A stretch of 40,841 nt of DNA, taken from positions 69,704-110,544 of the forward strand of contig JACQZJ010000028.1 in NCBI GenBank assembly GCA_016213895.1, given 5' to 3'. Shown here piece by piece: positions 9,801 to 18,492 of the stretch. A program made the position numbers and the translations under genes. The DNA is from Planctomycetota bacterium. GTDB lineage: Bacteria; Planctomycetota; B15-G4; JADJEK01. How positions within the stretch are numbered: position 1 is the stretch's first letter; every line of letters begins with the position of its first letter. The notes beneath the pieces are model-generated. The model saw only the letters and a list, made by a program, of their open reading frames with translations. It made no database searches and was not told where the DNA came from.

Positions 9801-10388
9801 GGCCTCGCCCGTGCCGACCCAGACGATGTTCGGGTCGCTCGGCGCGACCGCCACGTCGCCGATGGACACGGTCTTCTCGCGGTCGAACTGGTGCTCGAAG
9901 GTGACGCCGTTGTTCGACGTCTTGAGCAGCCCGCCCGAGGCCGTGGCCACCCACCAGATGCTCGGATCTGCCTCGTAGACGGCGAGCGCGCTGATGCGGC
10001 CGGACATGTTCGCCGGGCCGATCGAGCGCCACTGGAACTCCTTGAGCCACTCGGCGGGCAACGACGGCGCGGGCCGTTCCTCGCCTTCGGGCCGCGGCGC
10101 CCTCTCTCGGCCTTCGCGGCGGCGGCGCAGCGGGGTCTCCTCGCCCCGGGCTGGGGGCTGCTGCTCGTCGGCCGCAGGCGTTTCCGCGGCTGGGGGCGCT
10201 TCCTCGGGCGGGGGCGCTTCGGCCTGCGGCGCGGCCTCTGGCACGGGTTCGGCCGGCTGCTGCGGGGGGGGCTCCTGCTGCTGCGGCGGCTGCGGCTCCG
10301 GATCCTGTTGAGCGCGCGCTTCCTGCCGGGCCGCGAGGCCGAGCGAGCAGAGCGCCGCGACGACCCAGGCGGCGAGTCGGATCGACAT
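6814..10388 (-). pseudogene. Giant secreted VPS10/sortilin-like BNR propeller protein with inserted PDZ domain, broken by a deletion/frameshift near 9610
   Basis: The start ATG (10386-10388) has GGAGGA five bases upstream. The N-terminus is a signal peptide (MSIRLAAWVVAALCSLGLAA) followed by a Pro/Gln/Glu/Ala-rich linker of about 85 residues. Then come BNR/YVTN blades: EFQWRSIGPANMSGRI, VWVGTGEANPRNSVSYGDGVYKSLDGGKTW. After NEERGLFR (about 9610) the frame shifts; homology resumes one frame over at AAYERARDGFDSNDPAKKWGPGSGMYRSTDGGKTF. Compared with the paralogue at 10729-14193, about 36 residues are missing at the junction. Downstream parts are a PDZ domain (about 9130-9330, IVEGGPAEQAGLKQGDIVIAF), more blades (SEDGGATW, QDNGTWGGPSRT) and a C-terminal FlgD-like sandwich (EPGVHVARWDLRE). 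It ends 4 bases into the PepSY gene. The break is either a real mutation or an assembly error; without it this would be a roughly 1,220-residue exported protein of unknown ligand. Confidence 0.85.
9602..9619. repeat. 8-bp perfect inverted repeat at the frameshift junction
   Basis: GCGGCCTG-AA-CAGGCCGC. On the coding (minus) strand it encodes the last in-frame residues RGLFR and the first bases of the downstream frame. It coincides with the place where about 36 codons and the frame are lost, so it may mark a hairpin-assisted deletion or a misassembly. Confidence 0.7.
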
Positions 10389-10728
10389 GCCAGTCCTCCG
10401 TTCGGAAGCTCCTGCCGGAAGCGGCGTCGGGTTCGACTCCGCGGCTCGAGCGGCGGGATGCGGGCCCACCAGGCTACGGCCAGGGGACGGCAACGGTCAA
10501 GCCGGGGACCGGCATGCGCGTGACGCGGGCGAGACGTCCGGGCCAGACCCGGAAGCTGCATTTCGCGGCTCGCGGTCGCATCGGCCGTACCAGTCCGGTG
10601 CGCCGGCCATCAACCGCGGAGCGCCCGTTTGGCGCGCGCTCCGTCGGTTGCATCGCCGCCCCAATCCAACAGGCTGATAAATTGGCGCCTCGTTTCGCGA
10701 GGCTCCAGCAAGGACGAGAGAACGAGCG
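10389..10728. promoter_or_regulatory. Divergent promoter region between two paralogous VPS10/BNR genes
   Basis: No gene fits in these 340 bases. An inverted repeat CGGAGCGC (10617-10624) / GCGCTCCG (10636-10643) encloses 11 bases, and ACCG/CGGT just outside extends the stem imperfectly. An extended -10-like element TGATAAATT (TG at 10675-10676, hexamer 10678-10683) precedes the ATG of the rightward gene by about 45 bases; no -35 at a normal distance is seen. The dyad may be a shared operator. All of this is inferred from pattern only. Confidence 0.35.
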
Positions 10729-13700
10729 ATGGTCACACGCGAGTCGGCGGCTGCACGGGTCCTGCTGCTTCTGGGTGCGCTGTTCCTGGCGCCGGCTGCT
10801 CTGCAAGGGGCGGCCCAGGAGAGCGTCGCGGAGGAGAAGAAGGAGGACCTTCTCTCCTCCGCGACGTTCTCCGCGCTCAAGCTGCGCGCGCTTGGGCCCG
10901 CGCTCTCCTCGGGCCGGGTCGGCGACTTCGCCGTCGATCCCGAGCGCCCGGCGCGCTGCTTCGCGGCGGTCTGCTCCGGCGGCGTGTGGAAGACGGAGAA
11001 CGCGGGCACCACGTGGCAGCCGGTCTTCGATGAACAGGGCTCGTACTCCATCGGCTGCGTCGCGCTTGATCCGCAGAACCCGAACGTGGTCTGGGTCGGC
11101 ACGGGCGAGAACAACAGCCAGCGCAGCGTCGGCTTCGGCGACGGGGTCTACAAGTCGCTGGACGGCGGCAAGAGCTGGAAGAACGTGGGCCTGAAGGAGT
11201 CCGAGCACATCGGCATGATCGTGCCCCATCCGAGCGAGCCGGGCGTGGTGTACGTGGCGGCGCAGGGGCCGCTGTGGCGCTCGGGCGGCGAGCGCGGCCT
11301 GTACCGCACGGCCGACGGCGGAGGGACCTGGGAGCGCATCCTCCACATCAGCGACGACACGGGCGTGAGCGAGGTCCACCTGGATCCGCGCGACCCGAAG
11401 GTGCTCTACGCCTGCGCCTACCAGCGCCGCCGCCACGTGTGGACGCTGATCGACGGCGGCCCGGAATCCGGCCTCCACAAGTCCGAGGACGGCGGCAAGA
11501 GCTGGCGCAAGATCACGAGCGGCCTGCCGGGCGTGGATCTCGGGCGCATCGGCCTGGACGTCTCGCCGGCCAACGCGGACGTGCTCTACGCCATCGTCGA
11601 GGCGACGGACGCGGAGGGCGGCGTGTTCGTGTCCCTGGACCGCGGCGAGACCTGGGAGAAGCGCAGCAGCTACACGGTCGTGAGCCCGCAGTACTACTGC
11701 GAGCTGATTTGCGATCCGCGCGACGCGGAGCGCTGCTACTCGATGGACACGCTGCTGCATGTCACCGAGGACGGCGGCCGCACCTGGAACGTCATGCCGC
11801 GCGCGGACCGGCACGTGGACGACCACGCCCTGTGGATCGACCCGGAGGACACGAACCACCTGCTGGTCGGCTGCGACGGCGGCATCTACGAGACCTTCGA
11901 TCGCGGCGCGGCCTGGGACTTCAAGGAGAACCTGCCGGTGACGCAGTTCTACCGCGTGGCGGCCGACAGCTCCGAGCCCTTCTATTTCGTCTACGGCGGC
12001 ACGCAGGACAACAACACCATTGGCGGCCCGTCGCGCACGCGCTGCGCGGCCGGCATCGCCAGCGAGGAGTGGTTCGTCACGGTCGGCGGCGACGGCTTCG
12101 AGCCGGCCGTCGATCCCTTCGATCCGAACATCGTGTACAGCCAGTGGCAGCACGGCGGGCTGGTGCGCTATGACCGCCGCACGGGCGAGCAGGCGGACAT
12201 CAAGCCGCGCGAGGCGCCGAACGAGCCGCCGCTCAAGTGGAACTGGGATTCGCCCTTGCTCATCAGCCCGCACGCGCCCGAGCGGCTCTATTTCGGCGCG
12301 AACATCCTGTTCCGCTCGGACGACCGCGGCGGGAGCTGGCGGGCCGTGAGCGGCGATATGAGCCGCGGCATCGACCGCAATCAGCTCGAGGTCATGGGAC
12401 GCAAGCAGAAGGCCGACGCCGTGGCCAAACACCGCTCCACGTCGATCTACGGCAACATCGTGGCGCTCGACGAGTCGCCGCTCCAGGAAGGGCTGCTCTA
12501 CGCCGGCACGGACGACGGCCTGGTGCACGTGAGCGGGGACAGCGGCGCCGCGTGGGAGAAGATCGAGTCCTTCCCCGGCGTGCCGGACATGACGTACGTG
12601 AGCTGCCTCAAGGCGTCGCGTCATCACGCGGACACGGTGTTCGCCGCGTTCGACAATCACAAGCTGGGCGACTTCAAGCCCTACCTGCTGAAGAGCGCGG
12701 ACCGCGGCCATACCTGGGACTCGATCGCCGGCGACCTGCCGGAGCGGAACATCGTCTACAGCGTGGCCCTGGACCACGAGCGGCCGGAGCTGCTGTTCGC
12801 CGGCACGGAGTTTGGCCTGTTCTTCACGCTCGACGGCGGCAAGAAGTGGATCCAGTTGAAGAGCGGCCTGCCGACCATCGCGGTGCGCGACCTCGAGGTC
12901 CAACGCCGCGAGAACGACCTGGTGCTCGCGACCTTCGGGCGCGGCATTTACGTGCTCGACGACTACTCGCCCCTGCGCCAGGCGAGCGAGGAGACGTTCC
13001 AGCAGGGGGCGCTGCTCTTCCCGGTGAAGGACGCCCTGCAGTACGTCGAGACCAGCCGGCTCGGCGGGGACGGGCGCGGGTCGCAGGGCGCCACGTTCTT
13101 CACTGCGCCGAATCCGCCTTTTGGCGCGACCTTCACCTACTACCTCAAGGAGAAGGTGATGAGCCGCAAGGAGCGGCGGAAGGAGGCCGAGAGCGAGGCG
13201 GACAAGGCGGTCGCGGAGGCGAAGAAGAAGGCCGAGGAGGCGCAGGCCAAGGCCGGCGAATCGCAGGCTGAGGCCGAGGAGGCCAAGCCTGCGGAGACGC
13301 AGGAAGAGGCCGGCGAAGCCAAGGCCGGGGAGGAGGCCGTGGCCGCCAAGGAGGAGGAGTCGGGAGCGGCCGCGACCGAAGGGCAGCCCGCGCGCTATCC
13401 CACGATCGACGAGCTGCGCGCCGAGGATCGCGAGAGCGAGCCCGGCATCATGCTCACGATTCGTGACGCGGCCGGCGACGTGGTGCGCCGCATCAACGGC
13501 CCGCGTGACAAGGGGCTGCACCGCGTGTCCTGGGACCTGCGCTTCGCCGGCGCGAACCCGATCGCGATCGGCGCGGACGGCGGCGGCGGCCCACCGGTGC
13601 CGCCCGGGGAGTACCAGGTCACGCTCTCGCGCCAGGTGGACGGCGTGGTCACGGACCTCGCCGGGCCCGAGTCCTTCGCCGTGCTCGCGCTCGAGCCGGC

Positions 13701-14193
13701 GGCGCCCGCCGGCGCGGAGCGCGCCGAGATCGTGGCCTTCCGCCTACGGGCACGGCGCCTGCAGCGCGCCGCGACCGGCGCCGTCCACCTCGCCGGCGAG
13801 ACCGCGGAGCGCGTCAAGCACCTCAAGGCGGCTTTCCTCGCCACGCCCGGGGCCGACCCGGCTCTGCTCGTGCGGGCGCACGAGATCGAACGCCGCCTGC
13901 AGGACATCCAGACCGAGCTGTCCGGCGACAGCACGCTCATCGAGCGCGAGGAGCCCGTGCCGCTCTCGATCAGCGCCCGCATCGACAACGTGGTCTCGAA
14001 CCAGTGGAGCACGACCGCGCCGCCGACGCAGACCGAGCGCGACGCCTGCCGCTACGCCGGCGAGGCGCTCGAGCGTGTGCTCCTCGGCCTGCGCGCGCTC
14101 ATCGAACAGGACATCAAGCAGCTCGAGGCCGACCTGGAGGCGGCCGGCGCGCCCTGGACGCCGGGCCGCATCCCGGAGTGGAAGGCGGAGTGA
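10729..14193 (+). CDS. Giant secreted VPS10/sortilin-like BNR propeller protein (intact paralogue)
   Basis: A 1,154-residue exported protein with an N-terminal signal peptide (ARVLLLLGALFLAPAALQG-A). The first propeller has blades such as SGRVGDFAVDPERPARC, VWVGTGENNSQRSVGFGDGVYKSLDGGKSW, YRTADGGGTW and KSEDGGKSW. Later blades include DDHALWIDPEDTNHLLVGCDGGIYETFDRG, VYGGTQDNNTIGGPSRT, LYAGTDDGLVHVSGDSGAAW and LFAGTEFGLFFTLDGGKKW. Around residues 805-885 lies an Ala/Glu/Lys-rich charged stretch likely to form a coiled coil or flexible spacer. A FlgD-like sandwich (LHRVSWDLRFAG, VPPGEYQVTLS) and a helical tail follow. The Asp-box motif (S/T-x-D-x-G-x-T-W) is what identifies BNR repeats. The family is abundant in Planctomycetota and Acidobacteriota, usually annotated only as 'glycosyl hydrolase', and no catalytic residues are evident. 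AAGGA lies about 14 bases before the ATG. It diverges from its broken paralogue. Confidence 0.85.
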   Translation: MVTRESAAARVLLLLGALFLAPAALQGAAQESVAEEKKEDLLSSATFSALKLRALGPALSSGRVGDFAVDPERPARCFAAVCSGGVWKTENAGTTWQPVFDEQGSYSIGCVALDPQNPNVVWVGTGENNSQRSVGFGDGVYKSLDGGKSWKNVGLKESEHIGMIVPHPSEPGVVYVAAQGPLWRSGGERGLYRTADGGGTWERILHISDDTGVSEVHLDPRDPKVLYACAYQRRRHVWTLIDGGPESGLHKSEDGGKSWRKITSGLPGVDLGRIGLDVSPANADVLYAIVEATDAEGGVFVSLDRGETWEKRSSYTVVSPQYYCELICDPRDAERCYSMDTLLHVTEDGGRTWNVMPRADRHVDDHALWIDPEDTNHLLVGCDGGIYETFDRGAAWDFKENLPVTQFYRVAADSSEPFYFVYGGTQDNNTIGGPSRTRCAAGIASEEWFVTVGGDGFEPAVDPFDPNIVYSQWQHGGLVRYDRRTGEQADIKPREAPNEPPLKWNWDSPLLISPHAPERLYFGANILFRSDDRGGSWRAVSGDMSRGIDRNQLEVMGRKQKADAVAKHRSTSIYGNIVALDESPLQEGLLYAGTDDGLVHVSGDSGAAWEKIESFPGVPDMTYVSCLKASRHHADTVFAAFDNHKLGDFKPYLLKSADRGHTWDSIAGDLPERNIVYSVALDHERPELLFAGTEFGLFFTLDGGKKWIQLKSGLPTIAVRDLEVQRRENDLVLATFGRGIYVLDDYSPLRQASEETFQQGALLFPVKDALQYVETSRLGGDGRGSQGATFFTAPNPPFGATFTYYLKEKVMSRKERRKEAESEADKAVAEAKKKAEEAQAKAGESQAEAEEAKPAETQEEAGEAKAGEEAVAAKEEESGAAATEGQPARYPTIDELRAEDRESEPGIMLTIRDAAGDVVRRINGPRDKGLHRVSWDLRFAGANPIAIGADGGGGPPVPPGEYQVTLSRQVDGVVTDLAGPESFAVLALEPAAPAGAERAEIVAFRLRARRLQRAATGAVHLAGETAERVKHLKAAFLATPGADPALLVRAHEIERRLQDIQTELSGDSTLIEREEPVPLSISARIDNVVSNQWSTTAPPTQTERDACRYAGEALERVLLGLRALIEQDIKQLEADLEAAGAPWTPGRIPEWKAE

Positions 14194-14218
14194 GGGGCGG
14201 GGCAGCGCCGGGCGCGCG

Positions 14219-15844
14219 TCAGCGGTCCTGCTCCTCCTCGGCCAGCAGCTTCCGGTACCAGGTGCGCGCCGGCTCGTGGTTTGGGAAGTCGCGGAGCAGG
14301 GTGGCGAGGCAGCCGAGGGCCGCGGCGCGCTCGCCCTTCAAGGCGTGCACCCAGCCCAGGCCGAAGAGCGGCTCGTGGTACTCGGGGCAGATCGCGCGCG
14401 CCTCGTGGAAGCGCGCGATGGCGGCGTCGTACTCGCCGGAAAACGCGAGGCTCTGGCCCGCGCTGTAGCAGGCGATCGCCCGCACCACGGGGTGGACGAG
14501 CGCGGGGTCGACGTCGTCCGCGTGGCGCAAGGCCTCGAGTGACTCCGCGAGCCGCCCCTCCCTGCGCAGGAGGTCCGCGAGGTTGACGCTCGCCATCAGC
14601 GCGGAGGGGTTCTTTTGCAGCGTGTCACGCCAGAGGATCTCGGCGCTCCCGTAGATCCCGCACTGCCGCCAGGTGAGCGCGGGGAGCACGGCGAGCAGCG
14701 CGATCGCGGCGACGAGCCCGGCGCGGGTGCGGGCGAGGAGCGCGCCGCAGAGGGCGAGCGGCCCGATGCTCGCGAGGTATTGGAAGTGGTCCGCGACGAA
14801 GGAGTAGATCATCGGGAAGAAGTCGACGAACCCGAGGGCCGGCAGCAGGGTCCCGCCGAAAAAGAGCGCGGCGACGAGCGGGCCCGTGCCGAGGCGGCGG
14901 CGCAGGAGGAACAGCACGACCACGAGGAGGAGCGCGGCTGCGGGCGCGGCGACTTGGAGCGGGTCGGCCGCGTCGATGACGAAGCGCGGGTAGATGAAAG
15001 TCAGTTCCGCGGGGAAGAAGAGCTTGCCGAGGTAGAACCAGAGCGCCCGGCCGGCGATCAGCACGCGTTCGAGGAAGGACAGGCTCAGGTCGATTCTGCC
15101 GATGCCGATGTGGACCTTCTCCATCCAGGCGGTCCAGCAGGCCATGCCCAGGCCCGCGGCAAGGAGCGGCAGCGCGGGAACGACGTCGCGAGACGTCAGT
15201 CGGCCTCGCTTCCACCAAATCGCGAGGAGCAGCGCGGCCGGCAGAGTGCACGCCGTGGTCTTCGACAGGAGCGCGGCGAGAAAAAGCGCGGCCGCGGCGG
15301 CGTAGTGCCGCCAGCCCGTCGGAGCCGCGCCTTCACCCGCGCCGATGCGCGCGAAGCGCAGGTAGGAGAGGGCGGCGGCCAGGTAGAACGCGGCCGAAAG
15401 CAGGTTCTTGCGCTCCGAGATCCAGGCCACGGATTCGACGTGCACGGGGTGAACGGCGAAGAGGGCGGCCGCGACGAGCGCGCCGGGCACGGAGAGTCGG
15501 GAGAGGACGCGCCAGAGCAGGATCGCGTTCAGGACATGCAGCAGGACGTTGGCGAGATGCTGGGGGAACGGGCTCGCGCCGAACGCCTGGTACTCGAGCC
15601 AGAACGAGGTGAAGGTCAAGGGGTAGTACTGCTGCGTGGCGCCGGGCTCGAACCAGATGCGCCGCAGGCCGTCGGCGCTGCGCAGCGCAACGTTCCCGGT
15701 CACGTGGCGGTCGTCGTCCCAGACGTAGCCGCCGTCGAGCGCCGGCAGGAAGGACGCGCACGCCAGCAAGAGGAGAAGCGCGACGCCCAGGCCGATCGCG
15801 TCCCTGGTCTCGCCCTGCCCGTTCACGCCGCGCATCACGCTCAC
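14219..15844 (-). CDS. Polytopic membrane protein with C-terminal TPR repeats (PMT/TMTC-like)
   Basis: A 541-residue protein of about ten hydrophobic helices followed by a soluble tail. The first helix (LGVALLLLLACASFLPAL) leads into YVWDDDRHV, the WDD motif typical of GT-C/O-mannosyltransferase-like (TMTC) proteins, in which the acidic pair sits in the first extracytoplasmic loop. ATQQYYPLTFTSFWLEY, HLANVLLHVLNAILLW and HPVHVESVAWISERKN are strongly characteristic of this bacterial TPR-membrane family. From about residue 410 the TPR units start (SVNLADLLRREGRLAESLEALRHA, GQSLAFSGEYDAAIARFHEA, GLGWVHALKGERAAALGCLA). It may transfer sugar from a lipid carrier to exported proteins, but that is family inference. 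A second ATG lies three codons in (15833-15835); neither start has a clear SD. It is convergent with the BNR gene, 25 bases apart. Confidence 0.8.
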   Translation of the reverse strand: MSVMRGVNGQGETRDAIGLGVALLLLLACASFLPALDGGYVWDDDRHVTGNVALRSADGLRRIWFEPGATQQYYPLTFTSFWLEYQAFGASPFPQHLANVLLHVLNAILLWRVLSRLSVPGALVAAALFAVHPVHVESVAWISERKNLLSAAFYLAAALSYLRFARIGAGEGAAPTGWRHYAAAAALFLAALLSKTTACTLPAALLLAIWWKRGRLTSRDVVPALPLLAAGLGMACWTAWMEKVHIGIGRIDLSLSFLERVLIAGRALWFYLGKLFFPAELTFIYPRFVIDAADPLQVAAPAAALLLVVVLFLLRRRLGTGPLVAALFFGGTLLPALGFVDFFPMIYSFVADHFQYLASIGPLALCGALLARTRAGLVAAIALLAVLPALTWRQCGIYGSAEILWRDTLQKNPSALMASVNLADLLRREGRLAESLEALRHADDVDPALVHPVVRAIACYSAGQSLAFSGEYDAAIARFHEARAICPEYHEPLFGLGWVHALKGERAAALGCLATLLRDFPNHEPARTWYRKLLAEEEQDR

Positions 15845-15951
15845 TGACTACCAGAGGGGGAGCCGGGCGCGCAAGGCGCCCCGCGTTCCTTCCGCCGCCT
15901 GCCCGGCGTCAGCAGACTCGGCGTGTCGCACGGGAGAAGGAGGCCCGGGGC

Positions 15952-16455
15952 ATGGCCAGCGATTCGTCCGAGGCGAGGAAGCAGGCGGAGCGCCTGTACC
16001 GTGCCCTCATCGACCGCGTGGATCGCGGTGAGAGGCCCGATTTCGAGGCGCCTCGCGCCGCAGAGGCGCCCGAGGTCGAGGGGTACCTGCGGCGGCTCCT
16101 GCGCGAGCGCGAAAAAGTCTCGCGGCCGCTCTCGGAACTCAAGAGGCGGGCGACGCGCAACAAGGCGCTCGCGGCGACCGCCGCCGCGGCGCTTCTCGCG
16201 GCGCTGCTGCTCGCGGGCCGGGCGCTCGTGGAGCGAAGCACGGCGCGCACGCAGGCCAGGCGCGCGGGGCAGAACGCCACGCTCGCCGAGCGGCGGGCGG
16301 AAGAGGCCGAGTCCGCGAGGGCGCGCGTGCCGTGGCTGTCGGACGTGAAGACGCTCGCTGACCTGAAGGCGCGCGCGTGCGGTGCTGTCGCTCGGCGATC
16401 TCGACGAGAGCCGGGCGAGGACAAGGAGAGACGGGCGTTTCGCGGCTGCTCCTGA
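15952..16455 (+). pseudogene. Remnant of a Ser/Thr-kinase-type gene lacking the kinase domain
   Basis: A 167-codon frame. Residues 1-60 (SSEARKQAERLYRALIDR, DFEAPRAAEAPEVEGYLRRL) resemble the N-terminal header found before the catalytic domain of large planctomycete-type Ser/Thr kinases. Residues 61-135 look like the part after it: basic ELKRRATRNK, TM helix ALAATAAAALLAALLLAG, coiled coil TARTQARRAGQNATLAERRAEEAE and WLSDVKTLADLKARA. The roughly 270-residue kinase domain expected between them is missing. After LKARA the frame turns into unrelated sequence and stops, where this family normally continues to an FGE-type domain such as that at 1-930. It is most simply an internally deleted, truncated relic; a small expressed membrane protein cannot be excluded. 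Confidence 0.45.
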
Positions 16456-16523
16456 TTCCGCCTGTAACCCCTCGGCGTGCGCCTCGTCCGCGCAGGGTGT
16501 CGACTCAGCGCGGGCGGAACCCC

Positions 16524-17537
16524 ATGACTCCTCAGCCGCACGACAGGCTCGCCAAGGCGGTGTTCTCGGAGGCGCCGCAGGCCGTAGCCCTGCTCAGGGC
16601 CTTCCTGCCGCCGGACATTCGCGGGCGCATCGACTTCAACACCCTTCTGCTCGTGCCCGGCAGCTTCGTGGACGAGAAGCTCTCCGAGCGGTTCACGGAC
16701 TTGCTCTTCTCGGTGCGGATGGGCGAAGAAGCCGCGCTGCTCTACGTGCTCTTCGAGCACCAGAGCACGCCGGACCGAGTCATGCCGTTTCGCCTCCTAC
16801 GTTCCGAGGTCCGGATCTGGGACCGGTGGCTGGGCGAGAACCCGGGCGCGACGACGCTGCCAGCCATCCTTCCGCTCGTGCTTTACCACGGCGAGCGGGC
16901 GTGGGCGGCGCCGCAGCGCCTCTCGGAGATGCTGCAAGGAGACGCGGCGAGCCGCGCGGCGCTCGGCGCGTACCTGCCCGAGCTGCGCTTCCTGCTGATC
17001 GACCTGTCCGGCATGACGGATGCGGAGCTGAAGGCGAGGCTCGTGATCGAACCGGCCCTGGCGCTTCTGGCCCTGCTCGTTCTGAAGAACTACCACGCGC
17101 CGGATCTCCTGGCATGCATGCTCGAGTGGGGCGAGCTATTCGGCCGCCTGCTCGACGAGCGCTCGGGTTTGCGGGCCTTCGTGATGCTGCTAAACTACCT
17201 GTACGAGGCGCGCGGCGAGTGCGTGACAGATGCCGGAATGAAGGCGCTGTGCGCACGTGCGCACGCCGGCCCGGAGGTCGAGGAGACGGTCATGAACCTC
17301 GCGGAGAAGCTGAGAGCGGAAGGTCGCCAGGAAGGCCGTGCAGAGGGCCTGGAACAAGGCCTGGAACAAGGCCGCCAGGAGGGCCTGAGGGAGGGGCTCG
17401 TGCGGTTCCTGCGGCTGCGCTTCGGCGAGCTGGACGGTGCGGCGCTCGCCCGCGTCCAGGCCGCGGATCTTCCGACTCTCGAGCGGTGGATCGATCGCGT
17501 CATCGACTCGCAGACGCTCGCGGAGGCTCTGGCGTAG
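16524..17537 (+). CDS. Rpn family PD-(D/E)XK nuclease / putative transposase
   Basis: A 337-residue protein of the Rpn (recombination-promoting nuclease, 'transposase_31') family. It opens with HDRLAKAVFSEAPQAVALLRAFLP, the normal Rpn N-terminus. The nuclease core follows: KLSERFTDLLFSV with Asp59, then YVLFEHQSTPD with Glu78 and Gln80, matching the D...ExQ variant of the PD-(D/E)XK motif, then MPFRLLRSEVRIWD and LPLVLYHG. The tail carries the family's low-complexity repeats (EGRQEGRAEGLEQGLEQG), a region known in relatives to vary in repeat number. The ATG at 16524 is chosen because homology begins there, although the frame is open further upstream and the SD is poor. Enteric Rpn proteins nick or cut DNA and promote RecA-independent recombination. 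It sits beside a gene relic and may be a mobile or defence-like gene. Confidence 0.85.
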   Translation: MTPQPHDRLAKAVFSEAPQAVALLRAFLPPDIRGRIDFNTLLLVPGSFVDEKLSERFTDLLFSVRMGEEAALLYVLFEHQSTPDRVMPFRLLRSEVRIWDRWLGENPGATTLPAILPLVLYHGERAWAAPQRLSEMLQGDAASRAALGAYLPELRFLLIDLSGMTDAELKARLVIEPALALLALLVLKNYHAPDLLACMLEWGELFGRLLDERSGLRAFVMLLNYLYEARGECVTDAGMKALCARAHAGPEVEETVMNLAEKLRAEGRQEGRAEGLEQGLEQGRQEGLREGLVRFLRLRFGELDGAALARVQAADLPTLERWIDRVIDSQTLAEALA

Positions 17538-17539
17538 CC

Positions 17540-17569
17540 GCTCGCCTGCGACAGCAGCGCACGGCGAGC
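17540..17569. terminator. Hairpin between convergent genes, putative terminator
   Basis: GCTCGCCTGCG (17540-17550) pairs with CGCA (17558-17561), a bulged C (17562) and GGCGAGC (17563-17569) around a 7-base loop. It starts three bases after the Rpn stop and lies between the convergent Rpn and sulfotransferase genes. No T-run follows on either strand. Confidence 0.4.
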
Positions 17570-17604
17570 CGGGGCCGGAGGCCTGAAGGTCCAGCGCGCG
17601 GCTC

Positions 17605-18492
17605 TCAAGCCTGCGTGTAGCGTTCGTAGCGGAGGCGCGGGAGGGAGTCCTCGAGCTGGTCCTCGACGTCGCGCGCCTCCTCCTCGCCAAGGAACTTCTG
17701 CCAGCGCTTCCGGTTCTCGACGATGCGGCTGCGCGGGCGCGGCGATCCGGATCTGTCGATGACGACGTCGCGGGGAGCGAACATCGCCTGCTCGTCGAAG
17801 GGCTCGTCCAGGAAGGCGCAGATCTCGGCGAGCACTCGCCGTGAATCGGCCGTCAGGCGCTCGTAGGCGACGCGGTAGACGCGGTCCGGCCGCCTGGCGA
17901 AGGACTCGTCGATCTCCCGCGCCCATTGCCGGAAGCGCTTCGCGAACTGACCGGGCGTCCACTCCAGCCAGCGCTGCTCGGCCAAAGGCTTCCCGCGCTT
18001 CCGCGCCTTCTGGAGCTTCTTGCGGCAGGAGCTGTAGACGTCGATCGGGTGGCGGAAAGTGATGATGATGCGGGCCAGCGGGAAGGCCGCGAGGATCTCC
18101 TCCTGATAGGCGAGGTGGCGCGGGGTCTTCTCGATCAGCCGCTTCACTCCACGGGCCAGCATGGCGAAGTGGAAGTACGCGCGGATGAGGTCGGTCTCGC
18201 CGCCCCCGTCCTGTTCGATCCGGCGCAGGGTCTCCAGGAACTCGCGAGCCGCCGCATCGTCATCGAGCAGGAAGCGCCGCAGGTGCGCGCCTTCGGTTTC
18301 GAGGATGCGCGGCAGGAGGTGCGGCTTCTGGAATACCTTGGTCTCGACCGAGACCGGCGACTTCGCCTGGAAGCTCGGGTGGTTCTCGAGGGTGTTGCGG
18401 AGGACCGTGGTGCCGCTCCGCGGCACGCCCACCACGAAGACCGGCCGCTCGCGCAACATCCGCTCCGAGATCTCGTGCCAGGGGATCGTCAT
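17605..18492 (-). CDS. PAPS-dependent sulfotransferase
   Basis: A 295-residue sulfotransferase-fold protein. The 5'-phosphosulfate loop is VVGVPRSGTTVLRN (PRSGTT, residues 24-29), close to the N-terminus as usual. EKTPRH (121-126) is the conserved Lys/Thr segment of the heparan/tyrosyl-type bacterial subfamily, and ITFRHPIDVYSS (144-155) is the 3'-phosphate-binding segment, with Arg147 and Ser154/155 contacting PAPS. YERLTADSRRVLAEICAFLDEPFDE is the standard late helix. It would move sulfate from PAPS to a sugar, protein or small molecule; the acceptor cannot be read. A kinase-type ATPase motif is excluded because PRSGTT lacks the P-loop Lys. No clear SD precedes the ATG. It diverges from the hyuA operon, 271 bases away. 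Confidence 0.88.
   Translation of the reverse strand: MTIPWHEISERMLRERPVFVVGVPRSGTTVLRNTLENHPSFQAKSPVSVETKVFQKPHLLPRILETEGAHLRRFLLDDDAAAREFLETLRRIEQDGGGETDLIRAYFHFAMLARGVKRLIEKTPRHLAYQEEILAAFPLARIIITFRHPIDVYSSCRKKLQKARKRGKPLAEQRWLEWTPGQFAKRFRQWAREIDESFARRPDRVYRVAYERLTADSRRVLAEICAFLDEPFDEQAMFAPRDVVIDRSGSPRPRSRIVENRKRWQKFLGEEEARDVEDQLEDSLPRLRYERYTQA

Noticed and set aside
10474-13521. 1,015-codon frame antisense to the second VPS10/BNR gene
   Set aside because: No motif and biased composition; the plus-strand protein is clearly real.
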